Positions 9,910-20,869 of a stretch of 64,000 nucleotides of DNA are shown in pieces; position 1 is the stretch's first letter; the number at the start of each line of letters is the position of its first letter. The translations under genes and the position numbers were made by a program. The notes beneath the pieces are model-generated. The model saw only the letters and a program-made list of their open reading frames with translations. It did no database searches and was not told the DNA's origin. This DNA comes from Aquanectria penicillioides (Eukaryota; Ascomycota; Sordariomycetes; Hypocreales; Nectriaceae), in NCBI GenBank assembly GCA_003415625.1, contig PYIU01000004.1, positions 1,364,001 to 1,428,000 of the forward strand. Reading direction: 5' to 3'.

Positions 9910-12263
9910 ATGGCCTCCAACCCTGCTTCCGGCGCTGTTGATCAGCTCGCCAACGACCTCAGCAACACCTCCCTCAACGGCCAGGCCGACAAGGCTCCTG
10001 CCATTGATACTGCTGTTGCTGGCAGCGCCTCTGAGGATGCTGCCGCTCCTACCCCCAACTCTGCTGCCCCTCACCCCCAGAACTCTGCCTCTCTCTATGT
10101 CGGCGAGCTCGACCCTTCCGTTACCGAGGCCATGCTCTTCGAGCTCTTCTCTCAAATTGGCGCCGTGGCTTCCATCCGTGTTTGCCGTGATGCCGTCACC
10201 CGCCGCTCCCTCGGTTACGCCTATGTCAACTACAACTCCACCTCCGACGGCGAGAAGGCTCTCGAGGAGCTCAACTACACCCTCATCAAGGGCCGCCCCT
10301 GCCGTATCATGTGGTCCCAGCGTGATCCCGCCCTTCGCAAGAACGGACAGGGTAATGTGTTCATCAAGAACCTGGATGTTGCCATTGACAACAAGGCTCT
10401 TCACGACACCTTTGCCGCCTTCGGTAACATCCTAAGCTGCAAGGTCGCCCAGGACGAGAATGGCAACTCCAAGGGTTATGGATTCGTTCACTACGAGACT
10501 GACGAGGCCGCTGCTCAGGCTATCAAGCATGTTAACGGCATGCTTCTCAACGAGAAGAAGGTCTATGTCGGCCACCACATCGCCAAGAAGGACCGCCAGA
10601 GCAAGTTTGAGGAGATGAAGGCCAACTTCACCAACGTCTACGTCAAGAACATCAGCCCCGATGTCACTGAGGATGAGTTCCGTGACCTTTTTGAGAAGTT
10701 TGGCGAGGTCACTTCCTCTTCCCTGGCTCGTGACCAGGAGGGCAAGGCTCGCGGTTTCGGCTTCGTCAACTTCACCACCCATACCAGCGCCGCCAAGGCC
10801 GTCGATGACCTCAACGGCAAGGACTTCCGTGGTCAGGATCTCTATGTTGGCCGTGCCCAGAAGAAGCATGAGCGTGAGGAGGAGCTCCGCAAGTCTTATG
10901 AGGCTGCTCGTCTGGAGAAGGCCAACAAGTACCAGGGTGTCAACCTTTACATCAAGAACCTCGATGATGATGTCGATGATGAGAAGCTCCGCCAGATGTT
11001 CACCGAGTTTGGTCCCATTACCTCCGCTAAGGTGATGCGAGACACTCCCACCGATGGCTCTGATGATGAGGAGGGCAAGGAGGAGGAGATCAAGGATGAG
11101 AAGGAGACTCAGCCCGAGGAGGAGACCAAGGAGCCTGAGGCCGATGCTGATTCTGAGGAGGACGCTGACAAGAAGGGTGACAAGAAGGGCGACAAGAAGC
11201 TTGGTAAGAGCAAGGGCTTCGGCTTTGTCTGCTTCAGCAACCCCGACGATGCCACCAAGGCTGTTGCCGAGATGAACCAGCGCATGGTCAACAACAAGCC
11301 CCTCTACGTCGCTCTTGCCCAGCGCAAGGACGTCCGCAAAAGCCAGCTTGAGGCTAGCATCCAGGCTCGCAACCAGCTCCGCATGCAGCAGGCCGCCGCC
11401 GCCGCCGGTATGCCCCAGCAGTACATGCAGCCCCCTGTCTTCTACGCTCCCGGCCAACAGCCCGGCTTCATGCCCCAGGGCGGACGCGGTATGCCCTTCC
11501 CCCAGCCCGGCATGGGAATGCCCGGCGTCCAGGGTGGCCGTCCCGGTCAGTTCCCCGGCTACCCTCAGCAGGGCGGCCGCGGCGGCATCCCCAGCAGATG
11601 CCTCCCAACATGTACGGCATGCCCGGCCAGTTCCCTCCCCAGTACGGCCAGCCCGGTACTCCTCAGTTCATGGCTGCCATGCAGCAGGCTCAGCAGGCTG
11701 CCCTCTCTGGTGGTGGTCGTGGTGCTCCTCAGGGCGGCCGTGGCGGCCCCCAGGGCATGCCCGTTCCTCCCAACATGGCTGGTGCCCAGGGCTCCATGCC
11801 CGGATTCCCTCCCAACAACCGACAGCAGGGTGCTGGTCGTGGTGGCCCCAGCGCTGGTCGTAACGGCAATGCCAACGCTGCCCAGGCCGGCCGCGGTGCT
11901 GAGGGCGTGAACCCCTCTAGCATGCTCCAGGCTCAGCTTGCTGGTGCTCAGCCCGCTCAGCAGAAGCAGATCCTGGGTGAGTTGATCTTCCCCAAGATCC
12001 AGGCCATCAACGCCGAGCTTGCTGGCAAGATCACCGGTATGCTTCTGGAGATGGACAACACTGAGCTTGTCAACTTGTAAGTTTTCCCCTGTTTCGTGTA
12101 TTCTGCATTTCCCCCCACAGCATCTAACAAACTGTATAGGATTGAGGACGAGGCTGCTCTCAAGGCCAAGGTCGATGAGGCACTTGCCGTCTACGATGAG
12201 TACGTCAAGGCTCAGGGCGGTGAGGGTGAGACTAAGAAGGAGGAGGAGGAGACCAAGGCTTAA
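9910..12263 (+). CDS. PAB1: Polyadenylate-binding protein (Pab1), with one apparent 1-nt deletion
   Basis: Cytoplasmic poly(A)-binding protein acting in translation initiation and mRNA stability. RRM1 starts near residue 61 ([10 protein letters not shown]), RRM2 near 148 (GNVFIKNLD), RRM3 near 240 (TNVYVKNIS) and RRM4 near 344 (VNLYIKNLD). A Met/Gly/Gln/Pro-rich linker follows, then a C-terminal MLLE/PABC domain containing [18 protein letters not shown] 63-nt intron (12077-12139) splits the MLLE domain. RRM4 carries an acidic/lysine-rich insert of about 54 residues (about 379-432). In the linker the frame changes at the CCCC run 11589-11592: one added C turns the sequence into the expected [18 protein letters not shown]. 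With that base the coding length is 2292 nt (763 residues) and the frame is open to the TAA at 12261. An intron cannot explain the shift. A sequencing error is likely because the gene is normally essential. Confidence 0.93.
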
Positions 12264-13188
12264 GCCTGGACTTGGACTCTTCTGGTCTCGAATTTCCTTT
12301 GTCACGGTGATATGACTGATCGACCCCTCACCCTGGAGCAACGCACGCCTCGATGGCGTTTATGGTACCGGTTAGGCAACATCATTGACTACTTCGTGCC
12401 ACCGATCGAAGTGGTGCTTTATGTACAGATAGACTTGGTTGCTATTTCTTCTCAGGAAGGGAGAAACAAAAGTTTAAGGGGGTTTTACTTACGGTGGTTG
12501 GTTTTTTTTTACCGCCAGCTGTTGTGTTTTACCATCGACAGCTGCGGCGGCATATGATTGAGAGAACCCACCAGGAAGGCGTTGAAGGTTTTCTGATACT
12601 CTGCCTGTTGGCCTATACCCCACCAATGGTCTTCGTTTTACAGGCATGATCAACACAGAGGTTTTATGCGAATTGGACGTCTAATGAAGAGATATGTTCA
12701 AAGAATAACACTTTTTTTTTTTCTTATTGCTTTTTTGGCGCCTGCGTGACTTGATAAGATATCGTGATATGCCCTGCTAGGCATGACTTTTACTCCGTGA
12801 AATGTCCCATTTCAAATAGGAAAAAAGGGGCATGGATGATGACGCATGGAATTAATGCCGATATTTGATATTCTATAACCTAAAACTGTGCTAACCTGGA
12901 AATGATGCTACATACCTACCTACCCACCCATGCAAATGGAGAAAGACAAAACGCCGAAACGTGCAACCAAAAAGTGCCTTGCGGAGGCATACCATCAACC
13001 CATTTCTAACCAACACCGCCTCATCCCGCATATATACGAACGTTGATACATGGTAATATTTGAATATCCCTGGCGACTCGTCCTGGGCTAGTTCTTGTGC
13101 AAAGCGTGGGACTGGTTCCTGGCTTTCTTTGTTGTTTGTTTGTTGTTTGTTTGTATGCTTTGCTTTTTGCTTTTTGCTTGCTTCGGAA
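12264..13188. other. Intergenic, convergent 3' ends of PAB1 and the next gene
   Basis: About 0.9 kb with T-rich and A-rich patches (for example T runs near 12507-12515 and 12711-12721) and a CTACCTACC-type repeat near 12911-12926. The first 400 bases probably form the PAB1 3' UTR. I see no gene. Confidence 0.5.
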
Positions 13189-15801
13189 TTAAAAAGTACC
13201 ACCATAGATGGTGTCATGGCCCTCGTCAATCATGTACTTCTTGCCGGGGACGCTCGCGAAGAGAGTCTCCATGACCTTGCCCTTTTGCTGTTTCCGCACG
13301 CTGCCCAGGTACTCGCTCACGTCGCTTAGTCCACGGATCTGGTCGTCGAGGGTGAGGGTGGTCGAGTTGACGCCTCGCACAAGCGGGGAGACGAGCTTGC
13401 TGCGGAGGGTCTCGAGTGAGGCTTTGAGAGTCAGGAGCTTGCCGTTGTGCTCGACGAGGATGCCCTTGTTGCGGACCGTCTTGTCGCGGACGTTTCGGAG
13501 GAGCAGGCGGTTCTGCTCAAACTTGCGCAGCTCGGCGGCGCGGGTGCCCAGGAGCCGGGTCCAGAGGCTGGCGAGGAGGTCGGCGTGTAGCTCTTCCTGA
13601 GCCGAGGATTCGCGGACGACAGTGCGGGCGAGGTTGAGGAAGTGGAAGTCGACGGCTTCGAAGAGGGCGAAGAGGGTCATGCTGTGCTGCAGCTCGGCCT
13701 GGATGCTGTCCTCGAGGACGGCGATGAACTCGGTGAAGAGCAGCTGCACCATGCGCTGCTCGCGCTGCGGGTTGCTGAGGCCGAAGATGTGCGTCGTGAG
13801 GCGGCCCAGGGGCGTCGGCGAGCCGGCAGCGTCCTCGAGGACGTGCGCTTGCGAGAAGAGGTTGTGCAGGTTGTCATAGGCGGAGGAGAGAGTGGAGGGG
13901 GCGGGGGAGGAGTTGAGGCGGTGGAGGTGCATCTTGGCCCAGTCCATGACGTTGAGGATACTGAAAGCGAGAGCGAAAAAGCACGTGTGAGACTCTGGGT
14001 TTTTGAGAAAAGAGATGAGGGGGAGTGGAGTGGAAAGGGGAGGAGGAGATGGATGTATGTTGTAGAAAACGGCGCATCTCATATATGTGGGTGGGTGCGT
14101 GCTTGTGTGCGTGCTTGTGTGCATGTATGAGTTGACTTACCCATCAATGTCACCATCGACTCTCGCAAAGAACTTGGTCATCTCGATTGCCAGCGTCTTC
14201 ATCGTTTCGCTCAGGGCATCCAGGTCGGCGACGATGCTCGGCGCATCGCGCATATCGCTCGTGCGCACGCTCTCGCCGAGGTCCCAGACGGCGACGCTGG
14301 TGGCCTGGAGGTCGTGGACCTGAGCGACGGCGTGCTCCGAGTAGTAGATGAGGGGCTCGAACGACCGGGCGAGCCCCGCGACCTTGACGAGGTCGCCGGT
14401 TGGACGGGTTGCGGCGGGCTGCAGCAGCGACTTGAAGGCTGAGATGGAGAAGAAGGCGATGAGGATCGTGGTCAGCGTCGAGGCCCACGTGCGCGTGAGC
14501 GACGAGTAGTGGAAGCGGAGGTAGTTGATGGCGGCCTCGATGGGCTCGGTGCGGTGTTGTACTTCGGCGCGGACGGCGAAGCGGATATCTGCGTGGTTCC
14601 AAGTCAGCTATGCTACACTATGCTATGACATACCATGGACCATATCCCATATGGCATGTAGTCGAACAAGAAGCGGGGAGGAGGTTTGCCGCAAGAAAGC
14701 GCAGGCTCACAATTATCTGGCGGCGCATCTCGAACGTGGACAACTCCGGCGGATGTGCTTGTTCGGTCGTGCATCTTGACCTGTATCGTCTGGTCTTCGG
14801 TCCTGTCCGGGCTGGGACTCCTCGCCTTGTCGGGGCTCAAGCTTCCCTGGGGGAGCCTCGTGCGGATGGCTCGCTCTAGAACCAGGTCGTCTTCGCTATC
14901 GTCGTCAAAGTCCGGGGAGCTCTCGCACAACGGCGGCAGCGCGGCGAGGACATCGTGCGGTCCCCTCCAAAAGCCGCTACTCCGGTCGCCGTTGCCGAGC
15001 CTCCGCCACGCCGGCGGGGAGTACCCACCGACGGAGGCGATTTCCGAATCCTCGAGATCCCCTTCCGTCGTGGCTGCTTCGCTGCGAAGGGCTGAGTGCC
15101 GGAGCGACGGACTTAGTGGGTGTTCGAAGTCCTGCAGGGACGCGTCGAGAAGACCGTCGTGGGGATCCGTCATTGTGGCCATGGGACTTGCTGCTGCTGT
15201 TGCTGATGCCGTTGCCACTGCTATGTTTCTTGTCTGGGGTGCGAGGGAGCTCTCGGTCGAGCTTGATTGGCGATTTCCGGGGCGAAGGTGAGGCAGAAGA
15301 CGAGGCGGCCTTTACGGCAAACTCGATAGCTGGGCGAACTGGTTCGTGCCGACGATAATGACGTCGTTGGCGTTCTTGCTGTGCGAGGAGGAGCTCTAAC
15401 TCTCGGTCCTCTTCTCGTTCCTGCTGTTGCCGGAGCAGCGCCTGTTGCTTCAGCTGATGGCGGCGACGGGCGAGGACAATGTCCTGTCCAGCTATGACGA
15501 GCTGGTGCTGGTCCTCTAGGACGAGCTGGCTTATCTTGAGGGGAGGTTCGGGGAGAGCCTTGTCAATGCGGCCGGGCGGCAAGGCGGCCTGGTGGTCTGT
15601 GGCCTTTGCCGTGAATGGGCGAAAAAGCGAGGAGATGGAGGGTATAGGTAGGCCGAATCGCGGGAGGCCAAGCGAATAGAGACGGGGGATGTAGAAGGCG
15701 AGGAAGATGAAGAAGATGACGACAGAGAAGAGGAAGGTGGTGGGGGCGATTGTGACGCTGATGAGGGAAACGTTGTTATTGACGGTCAAAAACGAATTCA
15801 T
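13189..15801 (-). CDS. Two-TM membrane protein of unknown function
   Basis: Not assigned to a family. The N-terminus holds one strong membrane segment (about residues 18-38), then a Gln/Arg/Glu-rich coiled-coil region (HQLKQQALLRQQQEREED) and a Ser/Pro-rich acidic middle. A conserved-looking C-terminal half has a second membrane segment (STLTTILIAFFSISAF, about 425-445). Exons 15801-14634, 14588-14141 and 13960-13189 are joined by a 45-nt intron and a 180-nt intron (13961-14140); the latter contains a CA/GT microsatellite. Within exon 1 the coding frame changes twice: near the GGGG run 15161-15164 (two bases missing or one extra) and near GGGG 14675-14678 (one base missing). After these corrections exon 1 joins smoothly to the DIRFAVRAEVQHRTEP region. 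The exon lengths sum to 2388 nt as they stand, so the corrections must total 0 or 3 bases. Confidence 0.7.
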
Positions 15802-15811
15802 GGCCCTTGGC

Positions 15812-15850
15812 GAGAGAGAGAGAGAGAGAGAGGAAGAGGAAGAGGAAGAG
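15812..15850. repeat. (GA)n / (GGAAGA)n microsatellite
   Basis: Starts with about 20 bases of alternating GA and continues as GGAAGA-type units. It lies immediately upstream of the start codon of the two-TM gene at 15801, so it is probably in that gene's leader or core promoter, where it reads as a CT-rich tract on the coding strand. Confidence 0.85.
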
Positions 15851-16106
15851 GGGGGGTAGAGGGGGGTAAGGGTGAAGAGAGAAAGAAGAGACAGATAGAG
15901 ACCAGGAGCGAAGCGAGGACGAGTCGAGGCAGACGTCTAGACAGCCAGCCCTCTTTCACTTGTCTCCTGTTGTTGCGTCAACTACCAGATAGGCGGGGGT
16001 GGGAAGACACACGCTAGGGGAGGTATTTTTGCGCTCACGGAAGAGAGATGGGATCTGGAACACAGGAGGGAATGAAAGGTAGGAAAGGCTAACGTTGTAG
16101 CGTAAG

Positions 16107-16109
16107 TAT

Positions 16110-16142
<33 letters not shown>

Positions 16143-16206
16143 CGAGTGCGAGTGTGTTTGCTTGTGAGTGTGTGTGTGTGTGTGTGTGTATGTGTGTGTA
16201 TGTATG
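16107..16206. repeat. Compound (GT)n / (GC)n microsatellite
   Basis: Two blocks of alternating TG (about 16109-16132 and 16168-16206) are separated by a CGCGCG and GAGTGCGAGT segment. Alternating purine-pyrimidine DNA of this type can adopt Z-DNA, which is established knowledge; no function is visible here. Confidence 0.9.
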
Positions 16207-17921
16207 AGACTGAGACAAGAGACAGAACAAGAAGAACTGTCTGTATCAAGGGTTCGTCTGGCTGGCTGCAGCTAACGCAGGTTCAGGCAAGTTTCCTGCC
16301 AGGCACAAGAGAGAAGAGGACAGAGGGATACAAAGTTACAAGGAGAGCAAAAAGTAAGGCAAGATGGAGAAGGGGGGAGAAGGAGATGAAACATTCGTTG
16401 CATTATCATTTCCTACGGAAAGCCTGCCTTAAAGCGATAAATAAGAGAAGTGCTTTGGCTGTATGTCTCTCGCTCACTCACTCACACTCTCTCTCTCTTT
16501 TGCCGTTTCCCACCCCCCCCTTCATCCCGCCGAATTCAAGAGGTTGGGAGCCCACCGGCCGCCCATCAGGGCCCGAGGACGGCCGCCAATCACGGCCCGC
16601 CAACTGCCAGAAACAGACCGTTTCGGAGACCCGGCGCTAGTCCTCTTTGGGGGCCCATGCATCCACTTTACACGCTGGTTGGGCGCGCGTCGCTCCCGTG
16701 CGTGTCGGACTCGCGGTGGCCTGATGCGCAAGGCATCCCCGCTTGAGTCGAGGATGCGATGCGCTGGTCTGGTCAGAGTCACATGAGAAGGTTTGTTGAG
16801 GGTCAGAGCGAGCGACTGAGCAGTAGCTGGAGAGGATGTGGATGTGATGGGGATGTGATGGGACGGGATGGGATGGCACTGGGGTGTGGAGTAGGAGGGG
16901 TACGGTGAAGGGCCAAGGACCATGGACCACGGACCATAGTGGCAGTGGGTAGTTAGTTAGGAGAGAGGAGCGGGGGAAAACGAAGACAGGGCCATGTCTC
17001 GTTACTTTTGACTGCTTTTACTACATCTCGCTCTTCTGTATGGCTCCCGATAGACCATGTCATGCCACTCCGCTCGCCATCCGTCCGCTGTCTCTCGTGT
17101 GTCCTTTTTCGTCCGACTCTCCTCTCTCCTCTCTCCTCTTCAGCCCGCAAAAAAAAGAAAGGGCCAATACGCGAACCAGGCTGGCGTGGAGGGCTCGGAC
17201 GTGTTGTTGTTGTCATGTGTTGTTTTTTGTTGTTATTGTTCGCGAGAGCCACCGCCGTTGATACGCTGTAAACGATGCGTCAACTGTGGGTTATTCACGA
17301 CGGCATTGGCTGCTCTCCAGCGCGGCCCGGCTCCGATTGGGGCGTCCCCGCTCCACCACGATCCTATCCCGCCCACCTCGTCTCTCATTGCCTCCTCTGC
17401 TTCCTGTTCGTTCCTGTCCTCGTTCTCGCCCTCGCCCTCGCCCTCGACCTTTTTGCTCTCTCCGTCTTCCCTGCCCGCCCTCTCTCACCGGCTCTCAATC
17501 GCATACATCCTTACCTCCCTAACTACTACGGTACCCACGTAAGTTACGGTGCAACTTGGGACAATCTGTATGGCCCGCCAGGAAAAAGAAAGAAAGCCCA
17601 GCCCCCTCCATCTCTCTATCGACACGTCCTTACATCCACACACACATCTGCCGCCCCAAGCCCTTCTTGTCTGGGGAATCCCACATCGCATGAACTCGTC
17701 TTAGCGGCCCGCTGATAAGACCTGAACCCCCCTCCTTTCCCCCAGTAGCACTTCTCAAAGCAACTACTGGACAGCAAGATTGTATAAAAAACCAAAACGA
17801 CCAAATGAGAGGATAAAAAAAAAAAAAAAGACAAAGTTGTACATACATAGAAGCACATGTGCATCATCTGTCTATATGGATATAGATTACACCACCACAA
17901 CCATAGATTAACTACCTGCAA

Positions 17922-19946
17922 TCATTTTTCTGCCACTTCCACTTCCATCTCACACGCAAGCCGGTCCAGAAACTCGGCTCGCTTCATCGTCGCCGTCACC
18001 TTGACTCCGCCGCACATGGTCTCAAAGACCGGCCGAGCACGCTGCATAAAAAGCCCAATTACCACGCTCGAGATCATCGGCCGCCCGCCCGGCGAAGGCG
18101 GCCCCAGGTCCAGCCCATCGTCCACGTCCACCACGTTTGGTGCCGATCCCGTCAGCCACGGGAGACGGATCTCCTCGTTTAAAATTTCCACGGCCAATTG
18201 CTCCGCCTGCTCCGGGTGGAATTCCATCGAGCCCGTGAGGTTCGACCACGCCTGGATGAAGCACACGGGGATGCTGTTGTCCCAGAGCCGGGGCGCCCCA
18301 CGATCGTCATGCATCAGGGACATGGCTGTGCCCAGCTCGACCAGGCCCCACCAAATCAGAAACTCCCTTCCCGGACCCGCGCTGAGAAATGTCACTCCGT
18401 AGATGGGGTTGTCTATCGACATGAATGCAATGTGCTCCGAGCTGATGTATCTCCGGGATCCGGTGTATGCTGCCCGCTGCTGGATCATCGAGTTCTTCGG
18501 TGGTAGTGTGAGCCTGAAGGGAAACACTCCTCGAGCCCCTGGCCCGTCTGGTGCGCTTTCAATCAAAATCGCCTCCTTTTTCAGATCACCTGGATCATAT
18601 TCAACCGACTGGATCTCTGTTCCAATCCTGCCGTGTTAGCATTGACTTGACTTGTGCATTTGATCGACTTGTCGACCTGGAAGAGGAGAAAACGAAAGAA
18701 AACGAAAGAAAGTAAAATAAAAGAAGGACAAAAAGTTGCTTTACTCCAACTCAAAGCACTTACTATTGCGATGGCCTGGCATGTCACCATCCACCATGAG
18801 GAATCCAGATCGCTTGGGCTCGATAATCATTATCACATTTGGATGCAGCCGCCTGAATGCGACGCCTCCACTGGCACTGGCTTCCAGCAGGATGGCTGCC
18901 CGCGCCAGCGTGTCCGCAGACAAGCTGCAGTCTAGAACAGCAAGCCATTGGCGATCCTCTTCACCCTTCTCGGTCCCGCCGGTCCGGGTAGAGTAGGTGA
19001 TGCGGCAGGGACACTTCCAGACGCGCACCTCCAGCCCGCTACCCAGCAGCTTCATCTCGAACCGTGCCGGGTTCTCCTGGCCTCCAAAGGTCCGCAGGTT
19101 GAAGTGCTTTGGCGAGTCGGCGAAGAAGTGCATCCGGCGCTGCGACTCTGCGGCATCGGCGGCCAGCGGCGTCCGCCATATCAGTATCGAGTGATCCTGC
19201 GAGGTCTTGAGGATCTCCTCCTGCAGGCGCAGGAAGGCTTTGTCCCCTTCGCCGTACAGGATGGGCATGCTGACGCCGAAGATGCCCATCATCGAGTAGG
19301 CCATGTCCTCGCGGCGAGCGGTCTCCCGGTGGGCGGCCCAGCCCATGCGAGTGGCAATGTTCTCCTGGTGCAGCAGCTGCGACACATTGCGCTTGCGACG
19401 CCGCGAGGGATCACGCCCCTTGAGAAGAGCCTCGCTGATGCCAGTGATGCGGCTGATGCGCGGGGACAGGTTACCCCGCGTCCCCAGCGACGCCCAGTCG
19501 CGGCTAAAGAATTCGACCTCGTCAGGGGCGATGAGCTCCTGCAGCGTCCACCCTCGCGAAAACCAGCGGCTTGTCTCGAAGCCCTCGGCGGTGCCGTCGG
19601 GGCGGATCGTCACGTCGGACAGGTGCACGTAGCAGACGGCGGCGTCCTTGTACCACCGAAACATGGAATTGATGGCCTCGGAAAGCTCAGCGCTGCTGGT
19701 CTTGTCGATGCAGCAGGTGTCGACCCAGAGGTGCGCGAAGCCCTGCTTCAGCGCCGTCTCGCACGCCTTTGCCACCTTGCGATACCCGTGCGTGTTCTTC
19801 CAGCGGATATCTCGCAGCGTCTCTTGGTTGCGCACGTCGTCAATGCCCAGCTCGTCTTGACCCCACGTGTGCGACAGGATGGCGTAGCTGCCGGGCTCCT
19901 CCCCCACGTTCTCCAGCTCCAGCGTCCTGGTGTTGAGCAGTCTCAT
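17922..19946 (-). CDS. HET-domain (heterokaryon incompatibility) protein
   Basis: Starts MRLLNTRTLELENV, the usual opening of HET-domain proteins, followed by YAILSHTWG (about residue 20), LWVDTCCIDK and SRGWTLQELIAP, which define the domain. Later EDMAYSMMGIFGVSMPILYGEG is also typical. HET proteins act in non-self recognition and can trigger cell death on fusion. The upstream Met at 20051 adds 35 unlikely residues. Exon 1 is 19946-18764 and exon 2 is 18627-17922. The intron has donor GTAAGT and branch GCTAAC before acceptor CAG. The two coding frames are one base out of register across this junction; one extra G at the acceptor (GGG for GG) would give an open frame of 629 residues. Either a base is missing from the sequence, the splice model is wrong, or the gene is decaying. 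No partner domain such as NACHT is present. Confidence 0.83.
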
Positions 19947-20869
19947 GGCGCCGAGGTGGAAGGCGATGACAGACTCGGGCGCAGGCGCAGGCGTGGAGCG
20001 CGTTCGCAATTCAAAGACAGGAGGAGAGGTATTCGTACAGTAGAAGGACAAGTTGTTTCATCGCCTGTGTTTCAGCTAGGTGGTGGTCACGGTGACATCT
20101 TGCCCAGTTAGGCCGAACTCGCTTGGCCGCCAGCACCTCAGCCAGCCCGCCGCCGCTTTAAATGGTACCAATTGATTTTAAAAATAAAAATAAAAATAAA
20201 ATGTGATCGACATCAGCGGGAAGCCCATAAAACATGCCTGCGCCAAACTTATAAATAGATCTGTCACACCCATGATCCTTATCCTGATCCTGCTCCCCAG
20301 AGGCTAAAAACTCCATCAACCCATGCTCGTGCTCCTCTCCCCCGCTTGGCCAAACGCCAACGCAATGCGTACGTAGCCTTGGTTGGTCCTTCATAGCGCA
20401 TCTAGTTGAAATAAAGGATCTCAAGAGGGGACCGACACGTGATGTACACGAAACCAGGAGCAGGCCCCATGCCCGACTACAGTTGCAGAATCGTCTCTTC
20501 ATTTGCTCGTTCGTTACTCCTCGTCCAGAGTCGAGTCATTTCAAGATACCCATAATGAAGTCAAAAAAAAAAAAAAAAAAGGTCCTAATGAGCGATGTCT
20601 CTACCAACGCGATCCCTCCCCCCCATTCTTCCCCACCAGCCGCGCGTCTCAAGGCAAAAATCATGGTGCTCCATTGTCCAACCCAATCCAAGGTGCTGCG
20701 CCGCGTACGACAGAAACAAGACGACGGAAGATCCTCTCAACTCCCTTTATCGTTTACTTGTAACCATTCCCCTCAGAGCCACCGCCAAAAAAAATCTTAT
20801 TCGTTCCCCCCATCCACATTCATTTCACATGAAAAAGTCGACCGATTTTGTCTTCTCAAGGCCGGATTT
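19947..20869. other. Intergenic region with A-rich simple repeats
   Basis: Holds a (AAAAT)n-like patch at about 20175-20201 and an 18-base A run at 20563-20580. It lies between the HET gene start and the 3' end of the universal-stress gene, both on the minus strand. I see no gene or RNA gene here. Confidence 0.5.

Larger units (their letters stand above)
15802..17921. other. Intergenic region rich in simple repeats
   Basis: About 2.1 kb upstream of the two-TM gene and downstream of the HET gene. It contains GA-rich and GT-rich microsatellites (listed separately), C/T-rich tracts around 17400-17470 (a CTCGCC repeat) and an A run at about 17816-17829. No frame has coding character. Confidence 0.5.

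Noticed and set aside
10432..11457. 341-residue minus-strand open frame inside PAB1
   Set aside because: It is the reverse complement of strongly biased PAB1 codons (Leu/Val-rich, no domain) and overlaps a certain gene.
11540..11595. Intron GTCAGT...CCCCAG as explanation of the PAB1 frame change
   Set aside because: Splicing these sites leads into the wrong frame (ADASQHV...), while a single added C gives the expected conserved linker.
18948..20111. 387-residue plus-strand open frame over the HET gene
   Set aside because: It is antisense to a gene with clear HET motifs, and its composition (Ala/Gly/Arg/Val/Leu-rich) is that of a GC-rich shadow.
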